NCBI GenBank assembly: GCA_937883885.1
Contig: CAKZXL010000577.1
Location: 1 to 5,897 of the forward strand
Direction of reading: 5' to 3'
DNA length: 5,897 bases
Origin: an uncultured Aquincola sp.
GTDB taxonomy: Bacteria; Pseudomonadota; Gammaproteobacteria; Burkholderiales; Burkholderiaceae
Shown: positions 5,721 to 5,897 of the stretch, one piece after another
Layout: each line of letters starts with the position of its first letter
Position numbering within the stretch: the stretch's first letter is position 1
Made by a program: the position numbers and the translations under genes
Notes under the pieces: model-generated
Database searches by the model: none
The model's input: only the letters and a program-made list of their open reading frames with translations
What the model was told of the DNA's origin: nothing

Positions 5721-5897
5721 ACCGCCCCGCGTTTGAACTGACCCCCAGAAGTTGGACACAGTTCAAGAGGTCCCATGGGGAAGTACGAAACAAGGCTCAA
5801 GCTCAAGGTCGTCGAGAGCTTTCTGGCTGGGGACGGCGGTGCGAAGCTGCTTGCCCGGCGATGGTCAGTGCCGGAGGAGAAGGTCCGTACGTGGGTC
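5718..5897 (+). mobile_element. IS3-family insertion sequence, orfA-side end (partial, right copy)
   Basis: The element begins at 5718 with TGAACCGCCCCGCG and continues past the window end. Bases 5718-5821 are an exact inverted copy of 1-104. Between the tip and the OrfA start is an internal inverted repeat, TTGAACTG (5733-5740) and CAGTTCAA (5759-5766), just before the AAGAGG ribosome site. An alternative boundary at TGAACTG (5734) is less likely because both copies agree for 16 further bases outward. Both copies point outward, with the orfA ends facing each other across the region between them. That is the arrangement of a composite transposon, or of an assembly contig ending in repeats. 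Confidence 0.82.
5775..5897 (+). CDS. IS3-family transposase OrfA, N-terminal part (right copy)
   Basis: Forty-one codons are open to the window edge from ATG 5775, with AAGAGG four bases upstream. The sequence begins MGKYETRLKLKVVESFLAG and continues with GGAKLLARRWSVPEEKVRTW. This is the helix-turn-helix of IS3-family OrfA (IS150-like subgroup): a first helix with KLKVV, a Gly-rich turn, and the recognition segment ending KVRTWV. It binds the terminal inverted repeats; the DDE catalytic part is in OrfB, beyond the window. It is incomplete at the 3' side because the window ends. Confidence 0.82.
   Translation, partial: MGKYETRLKLKVVESFLAGDGGAKLLARRWSVPEEKVRTWV

Overview
The window looks like a piece of accessory DNA from a motile, GC-rich Gram-negative bacterium, most likely a betaproteobacterium of the Burkholderiales. 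That placement is an inference from three things: a PEP-CTERM exosortase substrate, a six-helix membrane chemoreceptor of a type I associate with that order, and an IS3-family element with TGAACCGCCCCG termini. No rRNA, tRNA or CRISPR array is visible.

Layout. Both edges carry the same end of an IS3-family insertion sequence in opposite orientation: bases 1-104 are an exact reverse complement of 5718-5821. Each copy starts an OrfA transposase gene that reads out of the window. Inside lie three blocks. (1) Minus strand, 242-2724: a secreted PEP-CTERM protein lies downstream of a methyl-accepting chemotaxis protein. (2) Plus strand, 2876-4158: a strong match to a sigma-28 (FliA) flagellar promoter, then a stand-alone GAF-domain protein and a small all-helical protein of unknown function. 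(3) Plus strand, 4520-5720: a perfect 20-bp palindrome matching the LexA SOS box, then five small, tightly packed genes I do not recognise. The last of these is cut off by the right-hand IS, whose first three bases (TGA) supply its stop codon.

How it fits together. Block 2 and the chemoreceptor of block 1 are divergent and share an intergenic region of about 300 bases, so they plausibly belong to a motility/chemotaxis group. Block 3 is the most interesting part: a compact, apparently DNA-damage-inducible operon with overlapping stop/start codons (GTGA, ATGA), ending in a coiled-coil and membrane-segment protein. None of its products belongs to a family I can name, and it looks like an accessory SOS-controlled unit later broken by IS insertion. 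The stretch 4159-4519 has no convincing gene and may hold a decayed remnant.
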